DNA of 64,000 bases from Candidatus Nitrosopelagicus sp. (GCA_028343215.1 JAOLYB010000002.1:83868-147867), one strand, 5' to 3'; positions 8,342 through 18,664 are shown, numbered from the stretch's first letter. Translations and numbers: made by a program. The notes: a model not told the origin generated them from the sequence alone.

Positions 8342-9744
8342 TGATTTAATTTTGATTTAATTAATTCAAGAGTTTTGACAGGATCAGCTTTACCTTTTGT
8401 TTTCTGCATTACTTTTCCAACTAGGAAATTCACTGTTTCAGGACGTTCTTTTGCATCAATTACTGCCTGTTTTTCTTCTTCAAAAATTTGAGATATTATG
8501 GTATCAATTTCCGATGAATCAGAAACCTGACCCAAGTCCATTTCGTCCAATACCTCTTTTGTATCCTTGCCTGATTTCATAATTTCTTGAAGTGCAACCT
8601 TTGCAGAATTGCGAGTTATTGTTTTAGAGTTTATTGCATCAACCAAGTCAGATAGGTGTCTAGAAGTAATCTTTGAATTTTGTTGTTTTTCTTTAGTATC
8701 TATGAAACCTATCACATCAGTTGTTATTAGATTTGCAATATCTTTTGCATTATGATCAGAGTATGCATTTTCAAATAATTTTGAATAGTATCTGTCTGAT
8801 GCTATAATATCTGCAACCTGTGGTGCGATATCGAATTTTTGAATATATCTTTCTTTTTTAGAACTAATACTTTCAGGCATATTTTCTTTTAATCTATCTC
8901 TTGTACTTTGATCAATTGTTACCCAAGGTATGTCATTTTCTAAGAAGTATCTGTAATCTTGGTCTTCTTCTTTACTTCTAGAACTAACTGTTATCTTTCT
9001 TCTATCATCCCAGTGTCTGGTTTCTTGAGCAATTTCGATATCTCTTTCAAACAAACTTTGTTGTCTTGTAATTTCAAAGTGTAATGCTTTTTCCAGGTCA
9101 TGGAATGAACCTATATTTTTAATTTCAACTTTATTTCCTCCTTCGATTGAAACATTTCCATCTGCACGCATTGCACCTTCTAAACCAGGTTCTGCAACCC
9201 CTAGGTTTTCCAGTAAATCCGATAAAATATTCAAAAATACTCTAACTTGACGTGGGCTTTCAAAATCAGGGTCTGTCACAATTTCAACTAACGGAGTTCC
9301 TGCACGATTGTAATCTACAAGCGTGATTTTAGTTCTTTCAGATGCACCCTCGTAAATTATTCGTCCAGGGTCTTCTTCTAATTGAATACGTCTAATCTTG
9401 ATTTTTTTATCTTCAACACTGACATATCCCTCTCCTCCCACACTCATATCTCCATAAACATTGAGTTGTGTAATTTGAAAATTTTTTGGTAAATCTGGAT
9501 AAAAATAATTTTTTCTAAAAAATGCAATTTTTTCAGGAGTATCACAAGTTAATGCAAGTGCAATACTGGTTGCAGATTCAACTGCTTTTTGATTTAATCT
9601 AGGTAATGAGCCGGGTAACCCCATACATACAGGACAAATGTTATGGTTTGCTTCAAACTCCCGGTAATTTGCCTTACATGAACAAAATAATTTACTTTCT
9701 AACTTTGTTAATTGACAGTGGATTTCCAGTCCTATTTTTGTCAT
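8338..9744 (-). CDS. gatB: Asp-tRNA(Asn)/Glu-tRNA(Gln) amidotransferase subunit B
   Basis: IGLEIHCQLTKLESKLFCSC...NHNICPVCMGLPGSLPRLN. Confidence 0.97.
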   Translation of the reverse strand: MTKIGLEIHCQLTKLESKLFCSCKANYREFEANHNICPVCMGLPGSLPRLNQKAVESATSIALALTCDTPEKIAFFRKNYFYPDLPKNFQITQLNVYGDMSVGGEGYVSVEDKKIKIRRIQLEEDPGRIIYEGASERTKITLVDYNRAGTPLVEIVTDPDFESPRQVRVFLNILSDLLENLGVAEPGLEGAMRADGNVSIEGGNKVEIKNIGSFHDLEKALHFEITRQQSLFERDIEIAQETRHWDDRRKITVSSRSKEEDQDYRYFLENDIPWVTIDQSTRDRLKENMPESISSKKERYIQKFDIAPQVADIIASDRYYSKLFENAYSDHNAKDIANLITTDVIGFIDTKEKQQNSKITSRHLSDLVDAINSKTITRNSAKVALQEIMKSGKDTKEVLDEMDLGQVSDSSEIDTIISQIFEEEKQAVIDAKERPETVNFLVGKVMQKTKGKADPVKTLELIKSKLNQ

Positions 9745-11189
9745 AATGGAACCTCCGGTAAATTGGTCTTTGATTCTAATGCATATGCAGATTGGAATAG
9801 TGACTTTTCGTTCAAACTATTTGCCATAATCTGCATTCCTATAGGAAGTCCATTAATCACACGGTATGGAACGGAAATTGCAGGCTTGCCAGTAAGATTT
9901 GCAGTAACGGTATTGTAATCTAACAACATTAGCGTTACAGGATCATCAATTTTTTCTCCAAATTTAAATGGCTGTACAGGTGCAGTAGGTGAAATAAGAT
10001 AATCAAATTTTTCAAACGCTTTATTGATTTCAGAGATTAATTTTGATTTCACTTTTAGTGCCTTTAAGAAATATTTGCCTGCATGCCCTGCAGATGGTAC
10101 AAATCCTCCTAGAATAATTCTACGTGTTACTTCTGGTCCAAATTTTGCCCGTGATTTAGATATGTAAGAATTGTATTCATAGCCTTCCGATTCTAATTCA
10201 TAACCATAACGTATGTTATCATAACGTGCCAAATTACTACCCGCTTCAGTTGAAGTTATCGTATAATATGCAGCAACAGTGTAAGGGATGGTAGGAAGTG
10301 TTACTTCTTCACATGAAGCACCCAAACTTTCAAAATCTCCTATAGCATCTTTTGTAGCTATGGAAACTTCTGAGCTTAAACCTTCAGACGTGGTCATTTC
10401 TTTTATAATTCCAATTTTCTTGCCTTCAATTCCATCTTCAATATTTTCCAGATAATTCACATTATCATTATTAATTGTGGTATCATCATTAGCATCTTGA
10501 CCAGCAATTATGTTTAACAAAAATGCAGAATCTTTTACAGTTTTTGTCATTGGACCAATCTGTTCAATACTATTTGCATAAGAAATCAGACCATATCTGC
10601 TGATTAATCCATATGTTGGTTTTAGACCTACAACTGAACAAAAACTAGCAGGGTTTCTAACAGATCCTCCTGTATCAGAACCTAGGGATGCGAGACATTC
10701 ATTTGCAGCAACAGATGCAGCACTTCCGCCTGAAGATCCTCCAGGTACATAGTCAAGATTCCAAGGATTTTTTGTAGGACCAAATGCACTAAATTCAGTA
10801 GTCAAGCCCATAGCAAATTCATCCAAATTTGTTTTACCAGTAATTACTGCATCTTCATCCTGTAAGCGATTTATAACCGTGGCAGTGTATGGAGCGATAA
10901 AATTTTCTAATATTTTTGAAGCACATGTAGTTTTAGTACCTGTGATGCAAATGTTATCTTTGATTGAAATAGGGAATCCATAGCATTGCCCAATTTTATC
11001 TCCAGATGATATTTTTTGATCAATTAGTTTTGCATCGTTTAGTGCAGAATCATTTAATGATAGATATGCATGTACGTCACTATCTACATCTTTAATTCGT
11101 TGTAAAGTTTCAGCGGCAAACTCTTCAACAGTAAAAGTTCCAGATTTCACATCTTCGATGTATTTTAGAATAGAAGTGTTAAGGTTCAT
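9741..11189 (-). CDS. gatA: Asp-tRNA(Asn)/Glu-tRNA(Gln) amidotransferase subunit A
   Basis: Amidase signature PGGSSGGSAASVAA...LGSDTGGSVRNPASFCSVVGLKPTYG. Confidence 0.97.
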   Translation of the reverse strand: MNLNTSILKYIEDVKSGTFTVEEFAAETLQRIKDVDSDVHAYLSLNDSALNDAKLIDQKISSGDKIGQCYGFPISIKDNICITGTKTTCASKILENFIAPYTATVINRLQDEDAVITGKTNLDEFAMGLTTEFSAFGPTKNPWNLDYVPGGSSGGSAASVAANECLASLGSDTGGSVRNPASFCSVVGLKPTYGLISRYGLISYANSIEQIGPMTKTVKDSAFLLNIIAGQDANDDTTINNDNVNYLENIEDGIEGKKIGIIKEMTTSEGLSSEVSIATKDAIGDFESLGASCEEVTLPTIPYTVAAYYTITSTEAGSNLARYDNIRYGYELESEGYEYNSYISKSRAKFGPEVTRRIILGGFVPSAGHAGKYFLKALKVKSKLISEINKAFEKFDYLISPTAPVQPFKFGEKIDDPVTLMLLDYNTVTANLTGKPAISVPYRVINGLPIGMQIMANSLNEKSLFQSAYALESKTNLPEVPL

Positions 11190-11456
11190 CTAATTCATCT
11201 TTGGAGCACGAACATAATGTTCACGGAAGTTTTTTAAGGATTCAATTAGGTTTTTATCATTTGGAATAAATTCATCTTTTCGTAATTCGTTTAAGGATTT
11301 TTGTTGAGCAGTGATTTCTTCAGAAGATAGATCAATTTGGTCTAAAATATCAAAATATTCGAGCATTTTCTTTACACGGCTTACGTGTTCACCATGTTCT
11401 TCAAGATCAATTTTCATTAATTCTGCTACTCGGATTATTTCTTCTTCATCAACCAT
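11190..11456 (-). CDS. gatC: Asp-tRNA(Asn)/Glu-tRNA(Gln) amidotransferase subunit C
   Basis: Small ORF directly upstream of gatA; VAELMKIDLEEHGEHVSRVKKMLEYFDILDQID. Confidence 0.9.
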   Translation of the reverse strand: MVDEEEIIRVAELMKIDLEEHGEHVSRVKKMLEYFDILDQIDLSSEEITAQQKSLNELRKDEFIPNDKNLIESLKNFREHYVRAPKMN

Positions 11457-11500
11457 GTTTTGAAGTAAAATATCCCATAGATATTATTTTGCTAGGACGA

Positions 11501-12811
11501 TTAAGGCGTTAGTCTGTCGACATCTCTAGGGTAGAACGTTGTATCCCGAATATTTTCAGTTCCAGTAAGAGCCATCATTAATCTTTCAAGACCGATTCCA
11601 CATCCAGCATGAGGTGGAACACCGAAATCAAATATGTTAAGATGATAATCAAATGCCTCAGTTTTCATGCCTTTATTCTTCATTCTATCCTCTAATTCAG
11701 ATTTTTTTTCAATTCTTGTGCTTCCAGAAGATAATTCCAAATCTCCCCACATCAAATCAAATGATTCAGATATTTTTTCATCGTCTTTTTTCACCTTGAC
11801 ATAGAAAGGTTTTGGTCCCATTGGCCAGTCAATAATGAAGTAAAATCCAGTTAAACCGATTTTTTGTAGGTTTTTTGGATACAAATCATCACCCCATTGC
11901 GCCTTGACTCCTGCAGCCTGCATCTTTTCAATTAATTCTGCATATTTGTAACGTGGAATTTTATCAGGAATATCGGGAACGCTAAATTCAACATCTGGGT
12001 TTTCTTTTACAAAATTCTGAACCGTAGTGATACAGTTTTTGATTAGGTCTTCGATTCTGTCCATCACATCATTATAATCCACATATGCTTCTTCAAAATC
12101 AATAGAAATTGCTTCAGACAAATGTCGATTTGTTCTAGAGGGTTCGGCTCTAAATATTGGAGCGATTTCAAAAACTTTTTCAAAACTCATTGTCAATTGT
12201 TCTTTGTAAAGTTGGGGGCTCTGAGCTAAGAATGCTTCTTTATTGTAATAGAAGATTGGAAATAATGCTGCACCGCCTTCGGTAGCAGTAGCAATCATTT
12301 TTGGAGTATTAATTTCAACAAAATCTTCTTTTCCAAAATAATCTCGTAGTGCTTTTAGTGTGACACTTCTTGCAAGAAATATTTTTTGCAAAACATTTCG
12401 TCTAAGATCAATAGCCCTTACTTCTAATCGAGTATCAATATTTTTCACAGTTTTTGCATACGGTTCAAATGGCGGGATTTTTTCAACTTCTGAAAAAACT
12501 CTCATCTCACTTGGAACTACCTCGATTCCTGTAGGAGATTTTTCATTTTTTCTAGTTTTACCAATTACTGCAATTGATGAATGTTCTTTTAGATGTGATA
12601 GTTTTTCACGAATATCATCGTCACATTCTCCACTTTTTGTGATAATCTGAATATTTCCTAATTTGTCACGAATTGTGGCAAATACAATATTTCCATGACC
12701 TCGAACTGTTACGACCCAGCCCATTACAACTACATCTGTACCTTCAGCCAGAGAATTTAATTCAGTTGAATGATGTGTTCGTCTAAGATCTCCTAGTTCA
12801 GTTCCAATCAT
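11501..12811 (-). CDS. aspS: Aspartyl-tRNA synthetase (archaeal type)
   Basis: Class II motifs: FRAEPSRTNRHLSEAISIDFE; GCGIGLERLMMALTG. Confidence 0.95.
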   Translation of the reverse strand: MIGTELGDLRRTHHSTELNSLAEGTDVVVMGWVVTVRGHGNIVFATIRDKLGNIQIITKSGECDDDIREKLSHLKEHSSIAVIGKTRKNEKSPTGIEVVPSEMRVFSEVEKIPPFEPYAKTVKNIDTRLEVRAIDLRRNVLQKIFLARSVTLKALRDYFGKEDFVEINTPKMIATATEGGAALFPIFYYNKEAFLAQSPQLYKEQLTMSFEKVFEIAPIFRAEPSRTNRHLSEAISIDFEEAYVDYNDVMDRIEDLIKNCITTVQNFVKENPDVEFSVPDIPDKIPRYKYAELIEKMQAAGVKAQWGDDLYPKNLQKIGLTGFYFIIDWPMGPKPFYVKVKKDDEKISESFDLMWGDLELSSGSTRIEKKSELEDRMKNKGMKTEAFDYHLNIFDFGVPPHAGCGIGLERLMMALTGTENIRDTTFYPRDVDRLTP

Positions 12812-12886
12812 TTAGTTTAAAGTAATTTTTTGGGTTTATTTTACATTTGGTTTACAATTTTTATTTTAGAGTATAATTGACAGTAT

Positions 12887-13093
12887 ATGAATACGCGAGA
12901 GCAAGCTATTGCCTACATATCAGGGGCTATTGCCACATATTCTCTTAGAAAAGAACGTGGAGAATTGGAAGATCAGGCGTCAATGTATGATTTTCTAGCA
13001 AAAACCATTCCTGAAGATCTTGAATCTGAAGCAAAAATAGAGTTAATCGATGAGATCTTTCAATATGTTTCAAGAAAATTATCTAGGGAATAG
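12887..13093 (+). CDS. Hypothetical protein
   Basis: ORF, 68 aa. Confidence 0.5.
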   Translation: MNTREQAIAYISGAIATYSLRKERGELEDQASMYDFLAKTIPEDLESEAKIELIDEIFQYVSRKLSRE

Positions 13094-13127
13094 ATTCAAA
13101 AAGCCAATCGGATAAGAAAAAATACTC

Positions 13128-14153
13128 TTGACAAGCATTGCCACTTTAGGGTCTCACTGTTCATTACAAGTTTTGAAAGGTGCAAAAGATGAAGGATTCA
13201 AAACAATACTTGTTTGTGAAAAAAAACGTGAGAAATTATATAGACGATTCAAGTTTATTGATGAATTAATTATTGTTGATAAATTTTCCGAGATATTAGA
13301 TGCAAAAATACAAGATAAACTCAAACAACAAGATGCAATATTAATTCCTCATGGAACATTAATTGCTCAAATGAGCTCTGAAGAGATTGAATCTATCACG
13401 GTCCCAATTTTTGGCAATAAATGGATTTTGAGATGGGAATCGGATAGAACCATGAAGGAACAACTCATGAGAGAAGCAACCCTTCCAATGCCAAAACCCG
13501 TAACAGAACCAAAAGATATTGAAAAATTAGTAATTGTGAAAAGACAAGGAGCTGCTGGAGGTAAAGGATATTTCATGGCAGCTAATGAAGACGATTACAA
13601 TACAAAAAGAAATCAGTTAATTTCTGAAGGAGTAATTTCAAAAGATGAAACGCTTTACATTCAAGAATATGCAGCAGGCGTTCTAGCCTATTTACAATTC
13701 TTCTACTCCCCGTTAACTGGAGAATTAGAATTCTTTGGAGTGGATCAAAGACACGAATCAGACATAGAAGGTTTAGGAAGAATTCCATCAGAACAACAAT
13801 TAAAATCAAAAAAAGTTCCATCCTTTAATGTAATTGGAAATAGTCCTCTAGTTTTGAGAGAATCTTTATTGGATGAGGTGTATAAGATGGGTGAAAATTT
13901 TGTTGAAGCCGCAAAAAGAGTTGTATCTCCTGGCATGAATGGTCCATTTTGTATTGAAGGCGTATATGATGAAAATGCTAAATTTACATCATTTGAGTTT
14001 TCAGCAAGAATTGTTGCAGGAACTAACATCTACATGGATGGTTCACCCTACTATTCATTATTGTTCAATGAAAGTATGAGTATGGGAAAAAGAATTGCAA
14101 GAGAGATTAAGATTGCAGCAGAAAAAAATGAAATAGAAAAAATCGTTACCTAG
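13128..14153 (+). CDS. purP: Formate-dependent AICAR ligase (PurP-type ATP-grasp)
   Basis: LGSHCSLQVLKGAKDEGFKT...FCIEGVYDENAKFTSFEFSARIVAGTNIYMDGSPYYSLLF; TTG start. Confidence 0.92.
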   Translation: MTSIATLGSHCSLQVLKGAKDEGFKTILVCEKKREKLYRRFKFIDELIIVDKFSEILDAKIQDKLKQQDAILIPHGTLIAQMSSEEIESITVPIFGNKWILRWESDRTMKEQLMREATLPMPKPVTEPKDIEKLVIVKRQGAAGGKGYFMAANEDDYNTKRNQLISEGVISKDETLYIQEYAAGVLAYLQFFYSPLTGELEFFGVDQRHESDIEGLGRIPSEQQLKSKKVPSFNVIGNSPLVLRESLLDEVYKMGENFVEAAKRVVSPGMNGPFCIEGVYDENAKFTSFEFSARIVAGTNIYMDGSPYYSLLFNESMSMGKRIAREIKIAAEKNEIEKIVT

Positions 14154-14155
14154 AA

Positions 14156-14572
14156 TTATTGTAATGCTCTAGGAATTTTTTTGATTAGATGTGAGATAGA
14201 TATTCTACCTGGACCACTAACAATTATCACTAGACTTGCAGCAAGAAGAATCAAATCAAATTCATAACCCTTGTCACCCGTAAGACTAGTTGCACCTTTA
14301 ACAAGAAAGATTGCTCCAAGCATTACTATCGATAGTAATGCACCAGACAATCTTGTTAGAACTCCAATTAAGAGTAAAATTCCAGGTACAAATTCAGCTA
14401 GTGCTATAGGAATTTGCATTTCTGCAGGAATGCCCATACTAGATATCCATCCACCGAATCCAGGATTTCCAAATTTTCCAAATCCATGAACTATGAAGAT
14501 AACGCCAATAGTTGCACGCATACCCAAATGTGCAATGTCATGAAGTTTACTTGTAGAAAGTTCTGCATTCAT
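14156..14572 (-). CDS. DoxX family membrane protein
   Basis: LGMRATIGVIFIVHGFGKFGNPGFGG...ALAEFVPGILLLIGVLTRLSG. Confidence 0.88.
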   Translation of the reverse strand: MNAELSTSKLHDIAHLGMRATIGVIFIVHGFGKFGNPGFGGWISSMGIPAEMQIPIALAEFVPGILLLIGVLTRLSGALLSIVMLGAIFLVKGATSLTGDKGYEFDLILLAASLVIIVSGPGRISISHLIKKIPRALQ

Positions 14573-14625
14573 ATTTTCTGCATTTTTTTATGAGATAATA
14601 ATCAATCGGGTGTTTTCTAAATAGA

Positions 14626-15060
14626 CTAGAACGTTAACGACATTCGAATGTGATCAATTCCAACTCTTTGGAATATCTCTCCTTCTTCAATAAAACCACA
14701 CTTTTTGTAGAATCCCCTTACAGAGTAGATGGAATCCAATATCAGTTGAGAAAAGTTTTTTGTAGAATAATATTCCGTTATTTGTAAAATACAGTTTTTT
14801 CCATAATTTTTTGCTCTAAACTCTTTAAGGATAGCCATCCTCTCGAGCTTTATTGTATTTTCTATACGACGAATTCTTACAGAACCAGCGATTTTTTTTC
14901 CATCAAATATTAAAAAATGATCACATGTTTCATCATGTTTATCAAATAATTCAGATTCCAAAATTCCTAATTCAGTGTTAAAGACAGATTTACGTATATT
15001 TCGTATATGTGAAAAGTCCTCATCATTGAAATTTAATTTTAATATATTAATTTCAATCAT
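14626..15060 (-). CDS. GNAT family N-acetyltransferase
   Basis: GSVRIRRIENTIKLERMAILKEFRAKNYGKNCI...GFYKKCGFIEEGEIF. Confidence 0.88.
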   Translation of the reverse strand: MIEINILKLNFNDEDFSHIRNIRKSVFNTELGILESELFDKHDETCDHFLIFDGKKIAGSVRIRRIENTIKLERMAILKEFRAKNYGKNCILQITEYYSTKNFSQLILDSIYSVRGFYKKCGFIEEGEIFQRVGIDHIRMSLTF

Positions 15061-15069
15061 AAATGAACA

Positions 15070-15450
15070 TTATTTCTTATTAGAGCTGTTTGGATAGAGA
15101 TGTAAAGTTGCATCATTATTGTCAAATGTGATTTCAGCTCTTCCAATTCTACTCTTGTATAGTTTAACTTTTTTACCTTCCACAAAATTAAATTTTTCAA
15201 TTTCCACTAATGTTAATTCTTCAAGTTTTACCAAAGTTTTGTAAACGGCAGATAAGGATATGTTTAACTCTTCAGCGATTTTTGGGGCATCTTTTGAATC
15301 TTTAGTTATTGAAAATAATACTGAACGATGACATGCATTAGTTAATGAATCCATGATTTTTTGAGTTATGTCATATTCACTTAATTGTAAAATATTTGGC
15401 TTAGGAAGCGCCTCACGAACAATACTTTTCTTTATATTATTTGGGGTCAT
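15070..15450 (-). CDS. Winged-helix transcriptional regulator (paralogue 1)
   Basis: APKIAEELNISLSAVYKTLVKLEELTLVEIEK HTH. Confidence 0.75.
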   Translation of the reverse strand: MTPNNIKKSIVREALPKPNILQLSEYDITQKIMDSLTNACHRSVLFSITKDSKDAPKIAEELNISLSAVYKTLVKLEELTLVEIEKFNFVEGKKVKLYKSRIGRAEITFDNNDATLHLYPNSSNKK

Positions 15451-15775
15451 TTGGAGTCAAGGTTAATGATGCCTCAGGTTTTTTTATACTTATCTCGGCG
15501 TCCTTTATTCTACTCCGGTAAACCTTGAATCTACGACCTTTTTCAGAAATTTGCCAGCTGTCTACATGGATTAATGTTAGCTCTTCCAAATCAGAGATTT
15601 TTTTATAAACGGAGCTTAAAGGAATTTTATGTTTTTCAGATAATTCCGCAGCAGTTTTTCCTTTTCGGATAATTGAGAAAATAATTGCACGGGATTCTGC
15701 ATCGGCTAACATTTCAATAACTTTCTGAGTTACATCATATTTTTTTAATTGAGGTAAAGTTATTCGTTTAGTCAT
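15437..15775 (-). CDS. Winged-helix transcriptional regulator (paralogue 2)
   Basis: TAAELSEKHKIPLSSVYKKISDLEELTLIHVDS; aligns end to end with the neighbouring ORF. Confidence 0.75.
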   Translation of the reverse strand: MTKRITLPQLKKYDVTQKVIEMLADAESRAIIFSIIRKGKTAAELSEKHKIPLSSVYKKISDLEELTLIHVDSWQISEKGRRFKVYRSRIKDAEISIKKPEASLTLTPNDPK

Positions 15776-15849
15776 GAATGTTTCTAAAATAAACTATATT
15801 TAACACACATTATATATTCTTAGAATTTAGAATGAGATTATAGAATGAA

Positions 15850-16062
15850 TTAATGGCAAGGGAAACCAGCGGCATGTCTCATATCATGTGTTAATTCATG
15901 TATGAACATTTCATCAAATGCTTGTTCACCCATAACTACACTGAAAATATGTCCTTGGTCAAAACCTACTACGAATAATCCAAATCCAAATACAAGCGCC
16001 AATACAGCAATTGCAATTTTAGAAACACCCGAACTAGTAATTGTAGTTTGTTCTTGTGACAT
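15850..16062 (-). CDS. CbtB-like single-TM protein with His-rich C-terminus
   Basis: One TM followed by HELTHDMRHAAGFPCH, the CbtB hallmark C-terminus. Confidence 0.8.
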   Translation of the reverse strand: MSQEQTTITSSGVSKIAIAVLALVFGFGLFVVGFDQGHIFSVVMGEQAFDEMFIHELTHDMRHAAGFPCH

Positions 16063-16116
16063 TGATTTTTTGAAGAAACTTATCTATTTAAAAGTAATTA
16101 AAAACCGGCTCATTGT

Positions 16117-16767
16117 ATGAAGATCTATTTTTTAGCAATACCAATCATTGTTGGAGTACTTATAGGAATTGGGCTTGTTAGTAACTTAGATCAAGATTCC
16201 GGTAATTCATCAGTTTTAACCAAAGAGAATCTAATCGAAGGAACTATCATAATGGGCAATCCGAATGCCAAGATTACAATAATTGAATTTGGAGACTACC
16301 AGTGTACTTTTTGTTATAAATTTCATGATGAAACAATGAAGAAGATTACCGACAAATATATCAAAACAAATAATGTGAATTTTATCTATAAAGACTTTCC
16401 ATTAAATGGTGAACAATCGATTTTGGCATCTGAAGCAGTCTATTGTGCGCAAAAACAAAACAAGTTTTGGGAATATCACAATACATTGTATAATAATTGG
16501 GGAGGGGAAAATACAGGATGGATAACTGAAAATGTTTTACTAGGATTTGCCAGAGATTTAGAAATGAATCCGGATGATTTTAGTCAATGTTTAGGAAAAT
16601 CGGAGTTTAGACAGAAAGTTCTGGATAATGAAAAATTTGGTCGAGAAATTGGCATCAATGCAACACCGTCATTTTTGATATTTAATGACAATGAGATATA
16701 TCGAATAATCGGTGCACAGCCATTTGAAAAATTTGAACAGGCATTTCAAAAACTTGGAAACTCATGA
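16117..16767 (+). CDS. DsbA family thioredoxin-fold protein, membrane anchored
   Basis: GNPNAKITIIEFGDYQCTFCYKFHDETM...GINATPSFLIFND. Confidence 0.92.
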   Translation: MKIYFLAIPIIVGVLIGIGLVSNLDQDSGNSSVLTKENLIEGTIIMGNPNAKITIIEFGDYQCTFCYKFHDETMKKITDKYIKTNNVNFIYKDFPLNGEQSILASEAVYCAQKQNKFWEYHNTLYNNWGGENTGWITENVLLGFARDLEMNPDDFSQCLGKSEFRQKVLDNEKFGREIGINATPSFLIFNDNEIYRIIGAQPFEKFEQAFQKLGNS

Positions 16768-16812
16768 AATTGATATTTTAACTCAAAAAAGGTTACATAA
16801 AATTAATAGAAT

Positions 16813-16995
16813 TTAGCAATCATAACCAATAGTTTTCATACCATAACAAGGCTTGTTTCCCTTACTCCAGCATTTACAAGAACAAGAAACGGCTTTTCCA
16901 GTTTCTAAATCTTTCACAACTTTATGAAATACTCCTTCTCTAACTTTTGATTCAATAGATATTGTTTCATATCGTTCATCATCCGAATTAGTCAT
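16813..16995 (-). CDS. Small Cys-rich protein
   Basis: 60 aa with VSCSCKCWSKGNKPCYGMKTIGYDC. Confidence 0.6.
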   Translation of the reverse strand: MTNSDDERYETISIESKVREGVFHKVVKDLETGKAVSCSCKCWSKGNKPCYGMKTIGYDC

Positions 16996-17113
16996 TATTC
17001 TTAGATATTATATCCCCTAAAAAAAGTTAAAAAAATAGGTATGTTAGTTAAATGATCAATCATGGATAAGAAATCAGCACATGGAATATTAACGTCACAT
17101 TCTAAAATCACCT

Positions 17114-17317
17114 ATGGATGGAGAAACAAAATATGTGGCTTTGGAAGAATTCTTAATGAATAAAACCGAGAATATTACTCTAACATTCATAGAAATTAAC
17201 GAAATAATTGGAAAAAAACTTCCAGTACCAAGTGATTCAGCAGTATTCAAAGCAGGTTACAAAGTTGAGAAGATTGATTTTAAAACAAAATCAGTGATAT
17301 TTTCAAAAATTGAATAA
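17114..17317 (+). CDS. Hypothetical protein (possible DUF7662-like)
   Basis: YVALEEFLMNKTENITLTFIEINEIIGKKLPVPSDSAVF. Confidence 0.5.
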   Translation: MDGETKYVALEEFLMNKTENITLTFIEINEIIGKKLPVPSDSAVFKAGYKVEKIDFKTKSVIFSKIE

Positions 17318-17386
17318 TCAACTAAAAATCCGTTAAGCTGCGAACAATCACTAATGTTAATATTCTGAGTCAAGGACTATTAGAAA

Positions 17387-18664
17387 ATGGGAAAATTTGA
17401 GGTTCAAAATGTAGATTCTGTAAAAATGTACAAGATTAGAAAAACATTAGAAGAGTTAACTCAACATTCAGGTCGTGGAACTGAACTTATCACGGTGTAT
17501 ATTCCAAAAGGTCAACAACTTCATGAAGTAATGACACAGTTAAGAGAAGAACAAGGTACTGCAGACAATATAAAATCAGATTTGACTAGAACTCATGTGG
17601 TAGATTCATTGTCAAAAGTACAACAAAGATTGAAACTGTACAAAAAAACACCAGAAAAAGGGTTAGTAGTATTCTGTGGTGCACTTCCAAGAGAAGGAGG
17701 AGGTCCACCAGGAAGTGAAGTTGTAAAAATATATGAAATAGACCCACCTAAAGATTTGACCACATCATTATACCGATGTGATGATCATTTTCATACCGAT
17801 ATTTTGAAAGACATGTTACAAGATGACAATATTATTGGGCTATTGGCAATTGATGCAAAAGATGCAGGATGGGGATTATTGCACGGAGACAAACTAGAAG
17901 TTTTAAAACAAACAGGTTCAGGAGTTGCAGGAAAACACAGACAAGGAGGACAATCAGCAAAACGATTTCAAAAATTAAGGGAAATGGAATTACAATACTA
18001 TTTTAACAGAGTTGCAGAAATAACTAGAGAGTATTTTATTGACATCTATAAAGTAAAAGGATTGATTGTATCAGGTCCAGGTCCAACAAAAGAAGAATTT
18101 GTGAATAAAGAGTATTTAGAATACAGATTACAAAATAACATAATCGCTACAATTGATGCATCATATTCAGGTGCAGAAGGAATCAGAGAAGCGTTTTCAA
18201 AGTGCTCAGATATTTTATCAAATTTCAGAATGGTAGAAGAGAAAAAAATAATTGAAAAATTATTTCAAGAAATTAATACAAATTCAGGGTTAGGAAGTTA
18301 TGGTCTAAAAGAAGTAATTGAGATGTTAAAAAATAACATTGCTGGAATGGTGGTTATCTCAGACGATATCAATATGAGTCGAATTCAAAAGACATGTAAA
18401 AGATGTTCAAAGGTAGAAGATGAACTGATTGAATTTGGAAAAAGAATTGCAAGAAAAACAGAAATGAAGAATATAGCATGTTCAGAATGTAAATCAACAG
18501 ATTTTGAAATAATTGATCAAGATCTTGTAGACTATATTGCATTAACTGCAGCTCAAACGGGAACTAAGGTGGAGGTTGTTTCAGGAAAAACAGAACACGG
18601 AGTAATGTTAGGCAGTTTAGGAAATATAGCAGCTATACTTCGTTATAATCCAAATCGCAGTTAG
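17387..18664 (+). CDS. prf1: Peptide chain release factor aRF1
   Basis: GRGTELITVYIPKGQQLHEV; GGQSAKRF (GGQ loop); C-terminal CxxC pairs. Confidence 0.96.
   Translation: MGKFEVQNVDSVKMYKIRKTLEELTQHSGRGTELITVYIPKGQQLHEVMTQLREEQGTADNIKSDLTRTHVVDSLSKVQQRLKLYKKTPEKGLVVFCGALPREGGGPPGSEVVKIYEIDPPKDLTTSLYRCDDHFHTDILKDMLQDDNIIGLLAIDAKDAGWGLLHGDKLEVLKQTGSGVAGKHRQGGQSAKRFQKLREMELQYYFNRVAEITREYFIDIYKVKGLIVSGPGPTKEEFVNKEYLEYRLQNNIIATIDASYSGAEGIREAFSKCSDILSNFRMVEEKKIIEKLFQEINTNSGLGSYGLKEVIEMLKNNIAGMVVISDDINMSRIQKTCKRCSKVEDELIEFGKRIARKTEMKNIACSECKSTDFEIIDQDLVDYIALTAAQTGTKVEVVSGKTEHGVMLGSLGNIAAILRYNPNRS

Noticed and set aside
17064-17165. 33-aa ORF MDKKSAHGILTSHSKITYGWRNKICGFGRILNE
   Set aside because: Overlaps the better-supported ORF at 17114 in another frame and has no recognisable features.
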